Of a stretch of 64,000 nucleotides of DNA, positions 36,298 through 45,723 are shown piece after piece (position 1 is the stretch's first letter; the number at the start of each line of letters is the position of its first letter). Under the pieces are notes generated by a model. The model searched no databases. It was not told where the DNA came from and saw only the letters and a program-made list of their open reading frames with translations. The position numbers and the translations under genes were made by a program. This DNA is from Rhodoferax potami (GTDB taxonomy: Bacteria > Pseudomonadota > Gammaproteobacteria > Burkholderiales > Burkholderiaceae_C): assembly GCF_032193765.1 (NCBI RefSeq), contig NZ_JAVBIJ010000001.1, positions 1,364,001 to 1,428,000 on the forward strand, written 5' to 3'.

Positions 36298-38065
36298 GGT
36301 GCCTGACTCCAACGCCTGCGCGGCACACTCCGCCCATAGCGGCTTGCCCGGTGCCTGGGCGCACCGCGCGGCGTGGACTATTCTGGACACAGACTTTCAG
36401 CAATCTAGGCAATTTGTAGCCACTTGGCGTGCGTGGCGTGCCGACCCGGCGCGCCCGGTCATGCTGCATTACGCTGGGCACATCTCGCTCGACGGACTTG
36501 CTCTGCTGCGGCGTGAGCTCGCGGCGACCAAATCCGATGCGGATGACTTGTACCTAGCGCTCTTGCATGAACTGCAAGACCGCGACGCCGGCATCCACCG
36601 CATCCTGCTCGACCGGGGGCAAGTGTCACTGACGCTGTGTATCGGCGACAGCCACACGTTTTTGGGCGACCACAAGCTATTCGCCAACACCGTCTGGTTT
36701 TCCGCAGGCGCCCACCTGTGGAGCAAATGGACGGCCAAGGCCTTGTCCCGTCTGTGCGCCCGAGGTGCAACGCTAGAAGCGCAACTTCCCGCAGATGCGC
36801 CCGCAGAATGGCTGCTAGAAGCCGGTTTTGTGCGTTGCAGCCCCGTTTCAGTTACGGGCACGGTGAACGCCACCTTCGACCCGCCTTGGCCCTTGGGCAA
36901 CAAAGAGCCCCCTTTGGCGCCGGAGGCCCTGGCAACGGCACCCTCATGCTGTGTGGTCGGTGCCGGAATATCAGGCGCCAGTGTGGCTTACGCCCTCGCC
37001 CGGCGGGGCTGGCAAGTCACGGTGCTGGAGGCAGCGCCACACGCCGCTGCCGGGGCGTCTGGCCTGCCGGTCGGCTTGGTGGTGCCCCATGTGTCTGCCG
37101 ATGACAGCCCACGCTCACGGCTCTCGCGGGTCGGTGCCAAGTTGATGCTGCAACACTGCAGAGATCTGCTGCAAGGCGGCGAAGAGTGGGCACTGAGCGG
37201 TGTGCTGGAGCACCGTTTTTCAGAAGGCCCAGACCGCCTGCACCATGCGGCTGCATGGGTCAAGCCGGCGGCCTTGGTGAAAGCCTGGCTGCAGCACCCC
37301 AACATTACGGTGCACTACGCAAAACCAGTAGCCCGACTGCAGCGTAACGGTGACCTTTGGTCTCTTCGGGGCCAAGACGACAGCCCGCTGGCAGAAGCGA
37401 AGGTGGTGGTCCTGGCCACGGCATTCGCCAGCCGCGCGTTGCTGGAGGCCGACGGCATGCAAGCCCACCGGGCCCCCTCGCTGCACTTGACGCTGGGCGA
37501 CCTGCAAGCGGTCCACGGCACCGCTAGCACCGGCTCGATGCCACCGCACTCCGAGTCCCCCGCTTGGAGCCACCCGCATAACGGCCATGGTTGTTTTATC
37601 CCCTCGGTGCCGGGGCCGGCAGGCCAATTCTGGCTCGCGGGCTCCAGCTTTGAGCCCGACAACACGCCAACCCCGGAGAGCCTTGCACAACACCGTGTGG
37701 CCCCGTTGGCAGAACAACACCGCGCTAATCTGGAGCGCTTGCAGACCCTGTTGCCTGAGGCTGCAGAAGCCACGGCGCCCCTGTTTCAAGGCGGCCAAGT
37801 GAACGGATGGTCCGGAACCCGCTGCGTCACTCACGATCGATTGCCCTTGGCCGGGCCGGTAGACACCAATGCCCTTAACGGACTGTGGATGCATGTGGGG
37901 ATGGGGGCGCGCGGCTTGACGTTTTCAGCACTGGGCGCCGAAATGATCGCCGCGCGCATCTGTCACGAGCCTTGGCCGGTCGAAAGTGCCTTGGCCAAAT
38001 CTATGGACTCTCAACGCCTGCGCAAGCGACGTGCCGTCCGGGAAGTAGAGAGTGACAGCACCTGA
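36257..38065 (+). CDS. mnmC: MnmC-like tRNA-modification protein with degenerate methyltransferase half
   Basis: Full MnmC makes mnm5s2U34 in tRNA wobble positions with an FAD oxidoreductase (MnmC2) and an SAM methyltransferase (MnmC1). The C-terminal FAD half is intact: [20 protein letters not shown] near residue 230, [14 protein letters not shown] and [12 protein letters not shown]. The N-terminal half is recognisable ([27 protein letters not shown]), but the SAM loop expected as GFGxGLN reads DFQQSRQF. The motif around the catalytic FLDGF aspartate reads [10 protein letters not shown], and about 50 N-terminal residues are missing. The start is a GTG at 36257; a GTG at 36299 avoids the yggX overlap. 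Confidence 0.82.
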   Translation: MQTQRKATFPPAPEVPDSNACAAHSAHSGLPGAWAHRAAWTILDTDFQQSRQFVATWRAWRADPARPVMLHYAGHISLDGLALLRRELAATKSDADDLYLALLHELQDRDAGIHRILLDRGQVSLTLCIGDSHTFLGDHKLFANTVWFSAGAHLWSKWTAKALSRLCARGATLEAQLPADAPAEWLLEAGFVRCSPVSVTGTVNATFDPPWPLGNKEPPLAPEALATAPSCCVVGAGISGASVAYALARRGWQVTVLEAAPHAAAGASGLPVGLVVPHVSADDSPRSRLSRVGAKLMLQHCRDLLQGGEEWALSGVLEHRFSEGPDRLHHAAAWVKPAALVKAWLQHPNITVHYAKPVARLQRNGDLWSLRGQDDSPLAEAKVVVLATAFASRALLEADGMQAHRAPSLHLTLGDLQAVHGTASTGSMPPHSESPAWSHPHNGHGCFIPSVPGPAGQFWLAGSSFEPDNTPTPESLAQHRVAPLAEQHRANLERLQTLLPEAAEATAPLFQGGQVNGWSGTRCVTHDRLPLAGPVDTNALNGLWMHVGMGARGLTFSALGAEMIAARICHEPWPVESALAKSMDSQRLRKRRAVREVESDST

Positions 38066-38082
38066 GCGCCGCCCTCGGCCAC

Positions 38083-38823
38083 TCAGACCTTTTGGAAGGC
38101 GCTAAACACCTGCTGGGGGTTGAATGGCAATTCCAAGACATCGGAGTAACCCATGGTCTCGGCCTGCCGGATGGCTCTCCAGTCAGGCGATGCCATCACC
38201 GCCATTAGCTTGGGCGGACGGGCGGCCAAGCCCCCCACGTGTTTGGCAAGCTCCCAGGGTTCCGGTTTTTGGGCATCTACAAACACCAGGGCGAGGCCAT
38301 AGTGGCGGGACTGCAAACCCTGTTCACAGGCCTCCAGGGTTTGCGCCTCGTCTACGACCAACACCCCTGCCAGGGCCAAGCGTGCCCTCAGGTAGTAGGT
38401 CTCAACAGGCGGTATACCGACCAACAGCGCACACCGGATTCCCGGCGGTGGCGGGGATGGGGCGGCAGAGGTGTCCGCAAAAATATCAATGTCCACCTCT
38501 TGGGAGCTGGCAAACAGCGCATCCAGCGACTGCACCAGCCCACCCCAATCCACAGGCCGTTGCAGGCTGCGCCAAGCGCCCGTGGGTGCCGACTCCCCCA
38601 CCGCAATGATTTTGAGGTGCGGGTTGAAGCCGGGTGACACCAGGTCCAGCCCCGCCTCATAACTGTCCACATCAATCAAGGCCACGTTGGGCGAAGTGCC
38701 GTCCAGCGGGGTCCAGAGCACATATTTCGGCCCATCGGTGCGGGACACCCGGAACAGCGTGTTCAGCGTATGCCGCTCGGCATCGCTGAACCCCACTACT
38801 TTGACCCACACGGTGATTGCCAT
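38083..38823 (-). CDS. hypothetical protein, receiver-like
   Basis: 246 residues from the ATG at 38823 (MAITVWVKVVGFSDAERHTL). Two alpha/beta halves can be traced: KYVLWTPLDGTSPNVALIDVD...LKIIAVGE, then a Pro-rich linker (SAAPSPPPPG), then CALLVGIPPVETYYLRARL...YGLALVFVD...KLMAVMASPD. Each resembles a CheY-type receiver fold but lacks a clear acidic pocket and the phospho-acceptor pattern, so it is probably non-phosphorylated if homologous. No output domain. It follows the permease gene at 38848 with a 24-base gap on the same strand. Confidence 0.65.
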   Translation of the reverse strand: MAITVWVKVVGFSDAERHTLNTLFRVSRTDGPKYVLWTPLDGTSPNVALIDVDSYEAGLDLVSPGFNPHLKIIAVGESAPTGAWRSLQRPVDWGGLVQSLDALFASSQEVDIDIFADTSAAPSPPPPGIRCALLVGIPPVETYYLRARLALAGVLVVDEAQTLEACEQGLQSRHYGLALVFVDAQKPEPWELAKHVGGLAARPPKLMAVMASPDWRAIRQAETMGYSDVLELPFNPQQVFSAFQKV

Positions 38824-38847
38824 TGTGATCTGCAAGCGACGTTGCGC

Positions 38848-39816
38848 TTACCGCTCCTTGGAATAAGGCCGACCCAGTGCCTGGGGAGCTACAGCCTTGC
38901 CGATGAAGCCGGCCAGCAAAACCACCGTCAAGACATAGGGCAATGCCTGAATAAATTGCACGGGCACCTCGCCGAATCCGCTGATTTGGACTCCTTGCAA
39001 ACGGATGGCCGCTGCGTCCAGAAAGCCGAACAACAAGCAAGCCCAGAATGCGCCCACCGGATGCCAACGGCCAAAAATCAACGCAGCCAGGGCCATAAAG
39101 CCACGCCCCGCGGTCATGTTGGCAGAGAAGTTCGCACTTTGCGCCAATACCAAATAGGCACCCGCCAGTCCGCACAAAACCCCATTGATGGTCAATGCGG
39201 CATAACGCAGGCGGCTCACCGACACACCCGCAGCATCCACCATTTGCGGGTTCTCGCCCACCGCCCGCAAACGCAGTCCGAAACGGGTGCGGAACAGTAC
39301 CCACCAGCACACGGGCACCAGCGCCAGCGCCAGGTAGACCATGGCGTTGTGGCTCAATAGTCCCTCGCCCACGATCCGGCCCACCAGCGGGATGCCATTG
39401 AGTGCTTCGGGCAGACCCGGGAACAGCGCCTGGATACGGACGTCGCTGCCCACCGGGGGCGTCTGTCCGCCCTGGGAGAACCAGGCGATACCGAGCACCA
39501 CCGTCATGCCGGCGGCGATGATGTTGATCGCTACCCCGGACACCACTTGGTCCCCTTTATGGCTGACGCAGGCCAAGCCATGCATCCAGGACAAGGCCAC
39601 CGCCACCAGCACGCCCAAGCCCAGAGCCAACGCGGTCGACTGGTAGGCCGCCCCTGCAGCGCCGGCCGCGAAGGCGGCAAACAACATCTTGCCCTCCAAG
39701 CCGATGTCCACCACGCCAGAGCGCTCTGAAAACATGCCCGCGAGCGCGCACAAAATCAGCGGCGTGGACACACGCAGCGTCGAGGCCAGCATGGCTGCGA
39801 TCAAAGTGTCATCCAT
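38848..39816 (-). CDS. nucleoside-type ABC permease (second subunit)
   Basis: Permease of the BPD-transport family 2 (RbsC/YufQ group), 322 residues with about eight to ten hydrophobic helices. LALCALAGMFSERSGVVDIG-type opening and the GENPQMVDAAGVSVSRLRY loop near 210 are typical of the nucleoside importers with BMP-type receptors. Its start overlaps the preceding permease stop by 8 bases. Last of the four-gene transporter cassette. Confidence 0.9.
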   Translation of the reverse strand: MDDTLIAAMLASTLRVSTPLILCALAGMFSERSGVVDIGLEGKMLFAAFAAGAAGAAYQSTALALGLGVLVAVALSWMHGLACVSHKGDQVVSGVAINIIAAGMTVVLGIAWFSQGGQTPPVGSDVRIQALFPGLPEALNGIPLVGRIVGEGLLSHNAMVYLALALVPVCWWVLFRTRFGLRLRAVGENPQMVDAAGVSVSRLRYAALTINGVLCGLAGAYLVLAQSANFSANMTAGRGFMALAALIFGRWHPVGAFWACLLFGFLDAAAIRLQGVQISGFGEVPVQFIQALPYVLTVVLLAGFIGKAVAPQALGRPYSKER

Positions 39817-40924
39817 GTTGCACCCCCGACTTCACAAACTTTGACAAGACCCACGCCAGCATCGGCGCAATCACATAGACCATTGCCCCGGAGAACAACA
39901 CGATAAACCCTTGCAACATCACCACCATTTCACGGCTGAAGCCTGACACCTCAAATGCCACCTCAGCACCGCCCTGAAACAGTGCGCCAAACAACACACT
40001 GGCAAAGATGATGCCCACCGGGTGGTTGCGCCCCATCAAGGCCACCGCGATACCCGTAAAGCCGGCACCACTCACAAACTCCAGTAACAATTTGCCATTG
40101 ACGCCGGCGATTTCGTTCATGCCGACCATGCCGGCCAAAGCGCCGGAAATCGCCATCGCAATCACGATCTGGTGCCGCACGTTGATGCCCGCATACTCCG
40201 CCGCACTTTGGCTGGAGCCCACCGCCCGCAGGCGATACCCTGCGCGGGTACGCCACAAAAACAGGTACACCCCGGCCGAGGCGAGCAAGGCCAAGACCAG
40301 GCTCATGTTGAGGGGTGATGCATCCCACTCAATGCCAATTGCCGCCAGCGCTTCATGCATGCCGGGCAACTTGGCCGATGCTGCAAATGCGGCACTCTCA
40401 ACCGACATCGAGCCGGCTGGGCGCAGGTGATTCACCAACAAGTAGACCAACAAGCTGCTGGCAATGAAGTTGAACATGATGGTGGTGATCACCACATGGC
40501 TGCCGCGGTACGCCTGCAAATACGCAGGTACCGCAGCCCAGGCGGCCCCGAACAAGGCACCACTGAGCACCATCAGCGGCAGCATCACCCAAGCAGGCAA
40601 CGCATGGGACAGCCACAAGCCCATCAAACCGGTACCCAAGCCGCCCAGAATGGCCTGCCCTTCACCACCGATGTTGAAAAGCCCGCCGTGAAAGGCCACT
40701 GCCACTGCAAGCCCGGTAAAGATAAAGGTAGTGGCGTAGTACAGCGTGTAGCTGATACCGCGCTCGCTACCAAAAGCGCCCTGCACCAGCACCGAAATCA
40801 CCTCTACAGGGTCCTGCCCCACCATGGCCACCACACCGGCCGCGGCCAGCAAGGCCACCAAAAGGCAGACCGCAGGCAACAGCACCAAGTCCGCCCAACG
40901 CGGCAATGCATAGTTTGCGTTCAT
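39809..40924 (-). CDS. nucleoside-type ABC permease (first subunit)
   Basis: Permease of the YufP type. The ATG at 40924 (MNANYALPRWADLVLLPAVC) overlaps the ATPase stop by 4 bases and gives 371 residues. Multiple hydrophobic helices; FNIGGEGQAILGGLGTGLMG and LRAVGSSQSAAEYAGINV are the conserved coupling regions of this family. It presumably forms a heterodimer with the product of 38848-39816. Confidence 0.9.
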   Translation of the reverse strand: MNANYALPRWADLVLLPAVCLLVALLAAAGVVAMVGQDPVEVISVLVQGAFGSERGISYTLYYATTFIFTGLAVAVAFHGGLFNIGGEGQAILGGLGTGLMGLWLSHALPAWVMLPLMVLSGALFGAAWAAVPAYLQAYRGSHVVITTIMFNFIASSLLVYLLVNHLRPAGSMSVESAAFAASAKLPGMHEALAAIGIEWDASPLNMSLVLALLASAGVYLFLWRTRAGYRLRAVGSSQSAAEYAGINVRHQIVIAMAISGALAGMVGMNEIAGVNGKLLLEFVSGAGFTGIAVALMGRNHPVGIIFASVLFGALFQGGAEVAFEVSGFSREMVVMLQGFIVLFSGAMVYVIAPMLAWVLSKFVKSGVQHG

Positions 40925-42459
40925 TGCGACCCTCCGGTCATCAGCAAGCCGATACCCGCCTCTGTGCAATCTTCAATGGCCAGCTCGCCGCTGACGCGTC
41001 CTTGATTCATCACAATCACCCGATCCGACAGCGCCAAAATCTCGTCCAATTCGCTGGATACGACCAGCACCGCACACCCTGCATCGCGCATCGCGCGCAG
41101 CTGGGAGTAAATAAATTCAATAGCGCCAATATCGACCCCACGCGTCGGCTGCCCTACCAGCAGCACTTTTGGTGACTGCCCCAGCTCCCGTGCCAGCACG
41201 AGTTTTTGCTGGTTGCCGCCGGAGAACTTGCTGCTCTTGAGCTCAGGGTCGCGCGGGCGCACATCAAAGCGCTCCATCAAGCCGGCAGTCGCCTCACGCA
41301 TGGCAGCGTGCGACATCCAGCCGCCACTCGAATAGGCGGGCAAACCGTCATAGCCAAGCACGGCAGACTCCCAAGCGACAAAATCCATCACCATGGCGCG
41401 TGCATGCCGGTCTTCCGGTACATGGGCAACCCCCAAGTCCCGGGCGGTTTGTGGATCCAGCCAACGGGCAGCGCTGAATGTTTGCCCACCGGTGGCCAAA
41501 CTGCCCGCGTCGGGGGCCAGCAATCCGGACAGCACATCCAACAACTCGCTCTGACCATTCCCGGAAACACCTGCAACCCCCACAATCTCACCGGCCCGCA
41601 AGTCGAGGTTGAGCCCATGCAAACGAATGACTTGCAGTGCATCTTTCACCACCACATCTCGCACCGACAGCAAAACCTCGCCCACCGGGCGCGCATCAGC
41701 GTCCAGCCGACCCATTTGCACTTTGCGACCCACCATGGCCTCGGCCAGGCTTTCTACAGAAGCCTGCGCAATCGGCATCTCTTGCACTACTTTGCCGCCC
41801 CGCATCACGGTGACGGTGTCACACAAGCCCATGACTTCTTTAAGCTTGTGGGTGATCAACAGAATCGTGGTGCCCTGCCCGCGCAGCACCCGGAGCACCT
41901 TGAACAAGTGTTCGGTCTCTTGCGGAGTCAGAACGGCGGTGGGCTCGTCCAAAATCAAAATCTTGGCGCCGCGGTACAAGGCTTTGAGGATTTCCAGGCG
42001 TTGGCGGTCGCCTACCGGCAAATCGGCGACTACCGCATCCAGCTTCACCTGCAGGCCGGTCGCCTGCATCAAGGTCTCGAGCTTGCTGCGCACAGTCGCA
42101 TCGGCCTTGTGCAACAACCAATGGGGCTCGGCACCCAGCATGACGTTTTCAAGCGCGGTCAGGGTATCGACCAGCATAAAGTGCTGGTGCACCATACCGA
42201 TGCCTTGTGCAATCGCATCATCTGCGTTGCGGATCGTTACCGGCTTGCCGAGAACCGAAATCTCGCCACTGTCCGCTTGATAGAAGCCGTACAGAATGGA
42301 CATCAAGGTGCTTTTACCCGCACCGTTCTCGCCCACGATGCCGTGCACCGTGCCACTGGTCACCCGCAAGTTCACATCGGCATTGGCGGCTACTGCCCCA
42401 AACCGTTTGTTGATGCCTTGCATGTGAATCGCCGGGGGCGTTGTACTCTCTACACTCAA
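40921..42459 (-). CDS. nucleoside-type ABC ATPase, two cassettes
   Basis: Fused double ATPase (YufO/RbsA type), 512 residues. The first Walker A is GENGAGKS near residue 44; the second half has a degenerate P-loop (GVSGNGQSELL), usual in this family. Signature LPVGDRQRLEI in the first half and FSGGNQQKLVLAREL in the second. The start is a TTG with a strong ribosome site, GAGGAGCAGGA; an ATG at 42423 would remove the first beta-strand. Confidence 0.9.
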   Translation of the reverse strand: MSVESTTPPAIHMQGINKRFGAVAANADVNLRVTSGTVHGIVGENGAGKSTLMSILYGFYQADSGEISVLGKPVTIRNADDAIAQGIGMVHQHFMLVDTLTALENVMLGAEPHWLLHKADATVRSKLETLMQATGLQVKLDAVVADLPVGDRQRLEILKALYRGAKILILDEPTAVLTPQETEHLFKVLRVLRGQGTTILLITHKLKEVMGLCDTVTVMRGGKVVQEMPIAQASVESLAEAMVGRKVQMGRLDADARPVGEVLLSVRDVVVKDALQVIRLHGLNLDLRAGEIVGVAGVSGNGQSELLDVLSGLLAPDAGSLATGGQTFSAARWLDPQTARDLGVAHVPEDRHARAMVMDFVAWESAVLGYDGLPAYSSGGWMSHAAMREATAGLMERFDVRPRDPELKSSKFSGGNQQKLVLARELGQSPKVLLVGQPTRGVDIGAIEFIYSQLRAMRDAGCAVLVVSSELDEILALSDRVIVMNQGRVSGELAIEDCTEAGIGLLMTGGSQ

Positions 42460-42494
42460 ATCCTGCTCCTCATCGGGCTCTTGCCCTGAAGCGA

Positions 42495-42528
42495 AAAGCC
42501 CACGGTACGTGCAAGCACCGCGGGCTTT
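42495..42528 (-). terminator. partial terminator between receptor and ATPase genes
   Basis: Minus-strand RNA pairs AAAGCCCGCGGT with ACCGTGGGCTTT (12 bp, one G-U) and ends TTTTCG. The short U-run suggests incomplete termination, which would leave more receptor than ATPase mRNA. Confidence 0.7.
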
Positions 42529-42545
42529 ACAACCAGGAAAGAGAA

Positions 42546-42561
42546 CCTCCGTGCGCGGAGG
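42546..42561 (-). other. stem-loop just after receptor gene stop
   Basis: CCTCCG, a TGCG loop, then CGGAGG: a compact 6-bp hairpin directly downstream of the receptor gene on the minus strand. It could protect the 3' end of receptor mRNA. No U-run. Confidence 0.5.
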
Positions 42562-42572
42562 CCCCTTTCAGA

Positions 42573-43556
42573 TTACAACTTGCAGGCGTTGTCAGCCATG
42601 AAGTCAGCAACTTTGATCTTGCCGCTGATGATGTCGGCCTTAGCGGCTTCCACCTTCTTTTTGATTTCAGGGGTGATCAGCTTGGCGTTGTTGGCATCCA
42701 CTGCGTAATCCACGCCGCCTTCTTTCAGACCCAATACAGTCATGCCAGCCTTGTGGCCCTTGGCCACGTTGTACACCGCAGTGTCCACGCGCTTGAGCAT
42801 GGATGTGAGCATCGTGCCGGGGTGCAGGTGGTTCTGGTTGCTGTCCACACCGATGGCCAGCTTGCTGCTGTCTTTTGCTGCCTGGTACACACCGATACCG
42901 GTGCCGCCAGCTGCTGCAAACACGACATCAACACCTTGCGAGAACTGCGCCTTGGCCAGCTCGCCGCCGCGTGCGGGGTCGTTCCAAGCCGCGCCGGTGG
43001 TGCCTGTCATGTTGCCGATGACTTCCGCCTTGGGGTTGGCGAACAAAGCGCCTTGCTTGTAGCCGCACTCAAACTTGCGGATCAGGGGGATGTCCATACC
43101 GCCGACGAAGCCGACCTTGCCGGTCTTGCTGGCCATGGCTGCAATCGTGCCAACCAAGAAGCTGCCTTCTTGCTCTTTGAACACCACGGACTGCACGTTG
43201 GGCAGGTCTACGACCATGTCAATGATGGCGAATTGCAGCTTGGGGAATTCCTTGGCCACTTTTTCAATGCTGGAGGCTTGGCCGAAACCGATACCGATGA
43301 TCGGGCTGGCACCGCGCTCAGCCATACGGCGGATCGCTTGCTCGCGCTGGGATTCATTGGTGATTTCGAACGACAAGTACTTCTTGCCGGTCTCTTTTTT
43401 CCACTTTTCGATGCCGTTGTAAGCCGCTTCGTTGAAGGACTTGTCAAACTTGCCGCCCATATCGAACACCACCGCCGGGTCAGCAGCGATAGCCTGGAAA
43501 CTGGCGGCCAGGGTAGCGGCCAACAGCGTCATGCGCACAGGAGATTTAACGTTCAT
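42573..43556 (-). CDS. BMP-family periplasmic nucleoside-binding receptor
   Basis: Substrate-binding protein of the Bmp/PnrA family that captures purine nucleosides. It has 327 residues; the signal peptide is MNVKSPVRMTLLAATLAASF with cleavage near AIAA/DPA. No lipobox cysteine, so it is free in the periplasm, unlike the spirochete lipoproteins. Seen: VVFDMGGKFDKSFNEAAYNG at the mature N-terminus and FVGGMDIPLIRKFECGYKQG near the hinge. It is the first gene of the importer operon, with two palindromes upstream and a hairpin pair downstream. Confidence 0.92.
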   Translation of the reverse strand: MNVKSPVRMTLLAATLAASFQAIAADPAVVFDMGGKFDKSFNEAAYNGIEKWKKETGKKYLSFEITNESQREQAIRRMAERGASPIIGIGFGQASSIEKVAKEFPKLQFAIIDMVVDLPNVQSVVFKEQEGSFLVGTIAAMASKTGKVGFVGGMDIPLIRKFECGYKQGALFANPKAEVIGNMTGTTGAAWNDPARGGELAKAQFSQGVDVVFAAAGGTGIGVYQAAKDSSKLAIGVDSNQNHLHPGTMLTSMLKRVDTAVYNVAKGHKAGMTVLGLKEGGVDYAVDANNAKLITPEIKKKVEAAKADIISGKIKVADFMADNACKL

Positions 43557-43660
43557 AGCTTCTCTCAGTTCTCAATCAAGTTAAAAAAACGGTCTGTTCA
43601 ACACACCAATGGCACGGATGCCACTCAAATCACACATTTGCCGCCCACAGCAGACAACGC

Positions 43661-43688
43661 CACACTGTAGTTCAAGAATCACAGTGTG
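43661..43688. promoter_or_regulatory. inverted repeat upstream of receptor gene
   Basis: CACACTGT and ACAGTGTG, perfect 8-bp arms 12 bases apart, about 105 bases upstream of the receptor ATG. Candidate operator or RNA stem. Confidence 0.4.
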
Positions 43689-43715
43689 CCCCAGTGTCCG
43701 CATCAGGGCTTCTCC

Positions 43716-43739
43716 GTATATAACTCGGTCGTTATATAC
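43716..43739. promoter_or_regulatory. 24-bp palindrome upstream of importer operon
   Basis: GTATATAAC and GTTATATAC, perfect 9-bp arms with a 6-base spacer TCGGTC, about 160 bases upstream of the receptor ATG and just beyond psuG. AT-rich arms in GC-rich DNA suggest a repressor site. The regulator is not identified. Confidence 0.5.
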
Positions 43740-43773
43740 CTCTTACTCAACTCCGCAACCCGGCAGATGCTTC

Positions 43774-44703
43774 TCAGGCCTTGCGCAGCGTCTGCAACGA
43801 TTGTCCGATGGCACTGGCCAGTCGCGCATTGTTCAGCACTAGCTGGATATTGGATGCCAAGCTGTCACCACCCGTGATTTCGCAAACCCTCGCCAACAAA
43901 AATGGAGTGGATTCTTTCCCTCCGATTTTCTGTGCTTGGGCTTCCGCCAATGCTTGTTCAATTGCAGCGTCAATCGCTTCGCTGGGCATTGCATACTCCG
44001 CAGGGATGGGATTCGCAATAACCATGCCACCGCTCAGCCCCATAGCCCACTTTGCGTGCAACACTTGGGCGATAGCCAGTGGCGTATCCAGGCGGTAGTC
44101 CACCGAAAACGCACTGTCGCGGGTAAAAAATGCGGGCAATGCCTTGGTCTGGTACCCCACGACGGGCACACCGTGCGTTTCAAGGTACTCGAGGGTCAAA
44201 CGCAAGTCGAGAATGGATTTGGCGCCCGCGCACACCACGGCCACCGGGGTCTGTGCCAGCTCTTGCAAGTCTGCAGACACATCAAAGCTTTCTTGGGCAC
44301 CCCGATGCACTCCGCCAATGCCACCCGTTGCAAACACGCGGATCCCAGCCATCGCGGCGATGATCATGGTCGACGCCACAGTGGTCGCGCCGGTAGCACC
44401 CGCCGCCACAATAAACGGCACATCACGGCGACTGACCTTCACAACATCGCGGCCGGAGCGGCCGAGTTGCTCAATGTCGGCCTCCGAGAGGCCCGCCTTC
44501 AGGCGCCCGTTCACAATCGCAATCGTGGCTGGCACCGCGCCATGGGCGCGGACTTCTGCCTCGACCATCAAGGCCGTTTGCACATTCTGCGGATACGGCA
44601 TGCCGTGAGAAATGATGGTGGACTCCAAGGCCACCACGGGTACGCCGTTTTGCAAGGCGTGTTGCACTTCGGGTGCGATATCGAGATAAGGATTCAGGGT
44701 CAT
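43774..44703 (-). CDS. psuG: pseudouridine-5'-phosphate glycosidase
   Basis: Cleaves the C-C bond of pseudouridine 5'-phosphate to uracil and ribose 5-phosphate. It has 309 residues. Conserved family stretches: VVALESTIISHGMPYPQNV near residues 22-40, SRRDVPFIVAAGATGATTVA near 110, FATGGIGGVHRGAQ near 143, and GMVIANPIPAEYAM near 237. It is coupled to the kinase gene by a 4-base overlap. Together the two form the pseudouridine catabolic pair known from E. coli (psuK-psuG). Confidence 0.93.
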   Translation of the reverse strand: MTLNPYLDIAPEVQHALQNGVPVVALESTIISHGMPYPQNVQTALMVEAEVRAHGAVPATIAIVNGRLKAGLSEADIEQLGRSGRDVVKVSRRDVPFIVAAGATGATTVASTMIIAAMAGIRVFATGGIGGVHRGAQESFDVSADLQELAQTPVAVVCAGAKSILDLRLTLEYLETHGVPVVGYQTKALPAFFTRDSAFSVDYRLDTPLAIAQVLHAKWAMGLSGGMVIANPIPAEYAMPSEAIDAAIEQALAEAQAQKIGGKESTPFLLARVCEITGGDSLASNIQLVLNNARLASAIGQSLQTLRKA

Positions 44704-45641
44704 GCGTTCTTGCTCATATGGTGCCGGACGGCGGCATCGGTCAAATCCGGCGAGTTGGCGAATGTACTTGAAAGCGTGATCTCTGCGCAGGCAACGCCGT
44801 ACTCCACCGCATCTTTCATCACTTTACCCGCCAGCAGGGCAGCCACTGCCCCTGCCAACAAGGCATCGCCCGCCCCTGTGCTGCTCACTACCCGCACCTT
44901 GCGGGACTGCCTGAAAAAGGGCTCTGCTCCCAGTTGTCCCCACGCAAGGCCGGATGCACCGTGACTGACGATCACCCGCTCAACACCGCCATCCAGGAAG
45001 TGTTGCACAGCGGCCGGGCATTGCTCCGGTGTGTCTACCGGCAAACCGCTGAGCGCACTGGCCTCGAGGTGATTGAGTTTGAGCAGATACACACCTGCCA
45101 AGAGCCCTACCAGTCGCCGGCACTTGGCCACCGACACGCCATCCACCACCACCTTTCGCTTCAGACCCAGCAGGTGGGCCAGCGTTGGCTGCGCCAGATT
45201 GCAGTCCACCAGCAGCAACGCATTGGCATCTGACAAGGCGGGAGAAGCCGCACACACCTCAGGCGTGAGCGATTCCAGAATGTCCATGTCATTCACGGCC
45301 ATCGCCACCTCGCCATCGGGCTGGTGCAAGGACAAATAGGTCGCCGTGCGTTGACCGGCAATCGTCAACATAGCGTCAACGCCCACGCCGGTTGCGGCGG
45401 TGCTGGCCACCACTTGGCGGCCAAAAACATCATCGCCCACCACCGACAACAACTGCACACGCGCACCGAGCCGAGCCAGGTTCTCTGCCAAGTTGCGGCC
45501 GACTCCGCCGGGCGAATATTGAATGCTCCCGGGCGTGGAATCCCCGGCGGTAACCGCGCTATGCGCTTTGGCGCTCACGTCCATATTGGAGCCACCTACC
45601 ACGGTGACCGAGAGAAAAGCTGCGGACGGATCAGGGGTCAT
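44700..45641 (-). CDS. psuK: PfkB-family kinase, probable pseudouridine kinase
   Basis: Ribokinase-fold sugar/nucleoside kinase, 313 residues. N-terminal VTVVGGSNMDVSAKAHSAVT; SPGGVGRNLAENLARLGARV holds the PfkB-1 signature near residues 44-63; STGAGDALLAGAVAALL near 256 holds the catalytic aspartate. It is paired with psuG, so pseudouridine phosphorylation is the likely job. It diverges from the ribokinase gene with 82 bases between starts. Confidence 0.88.
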   Translation of the reverse strand: MTPDPSAAFLSVTVVGGSNMDVSAKAHSAVTAGDSTPGSIQYSPGGVGRNLAENLARLGARVQLLSVVGDDVFGRQVVASTAATGVGVDAMLTIAGQRTATYLSLHQPDGEVAMAVNDMDILESLTPEVCAASPALSDANALLLVDCNLAQPTLAHLLGLKRKVVVDGVSVAKCRRLVGLLAGVYLLKLNHLEASALSGLPVDTPEQCPAAVQHFLDGGVERVIVSHGASGLAWGQLGAEPFFRQSRKVRVVSSTGAGDALLAGAVAALLAGKVMKDAVEYGVACAEITLSSTFANSPDLTDAAVRHHMSKNA

Positions 45642-45723
45642 TAAGGTCTATATCGAAGGGCTTATCTGGCGCTCTTAAATTCAGCGTCAAAATAAGCGGC
45701 TTCGCAAACTGAGAGTGCTAACG

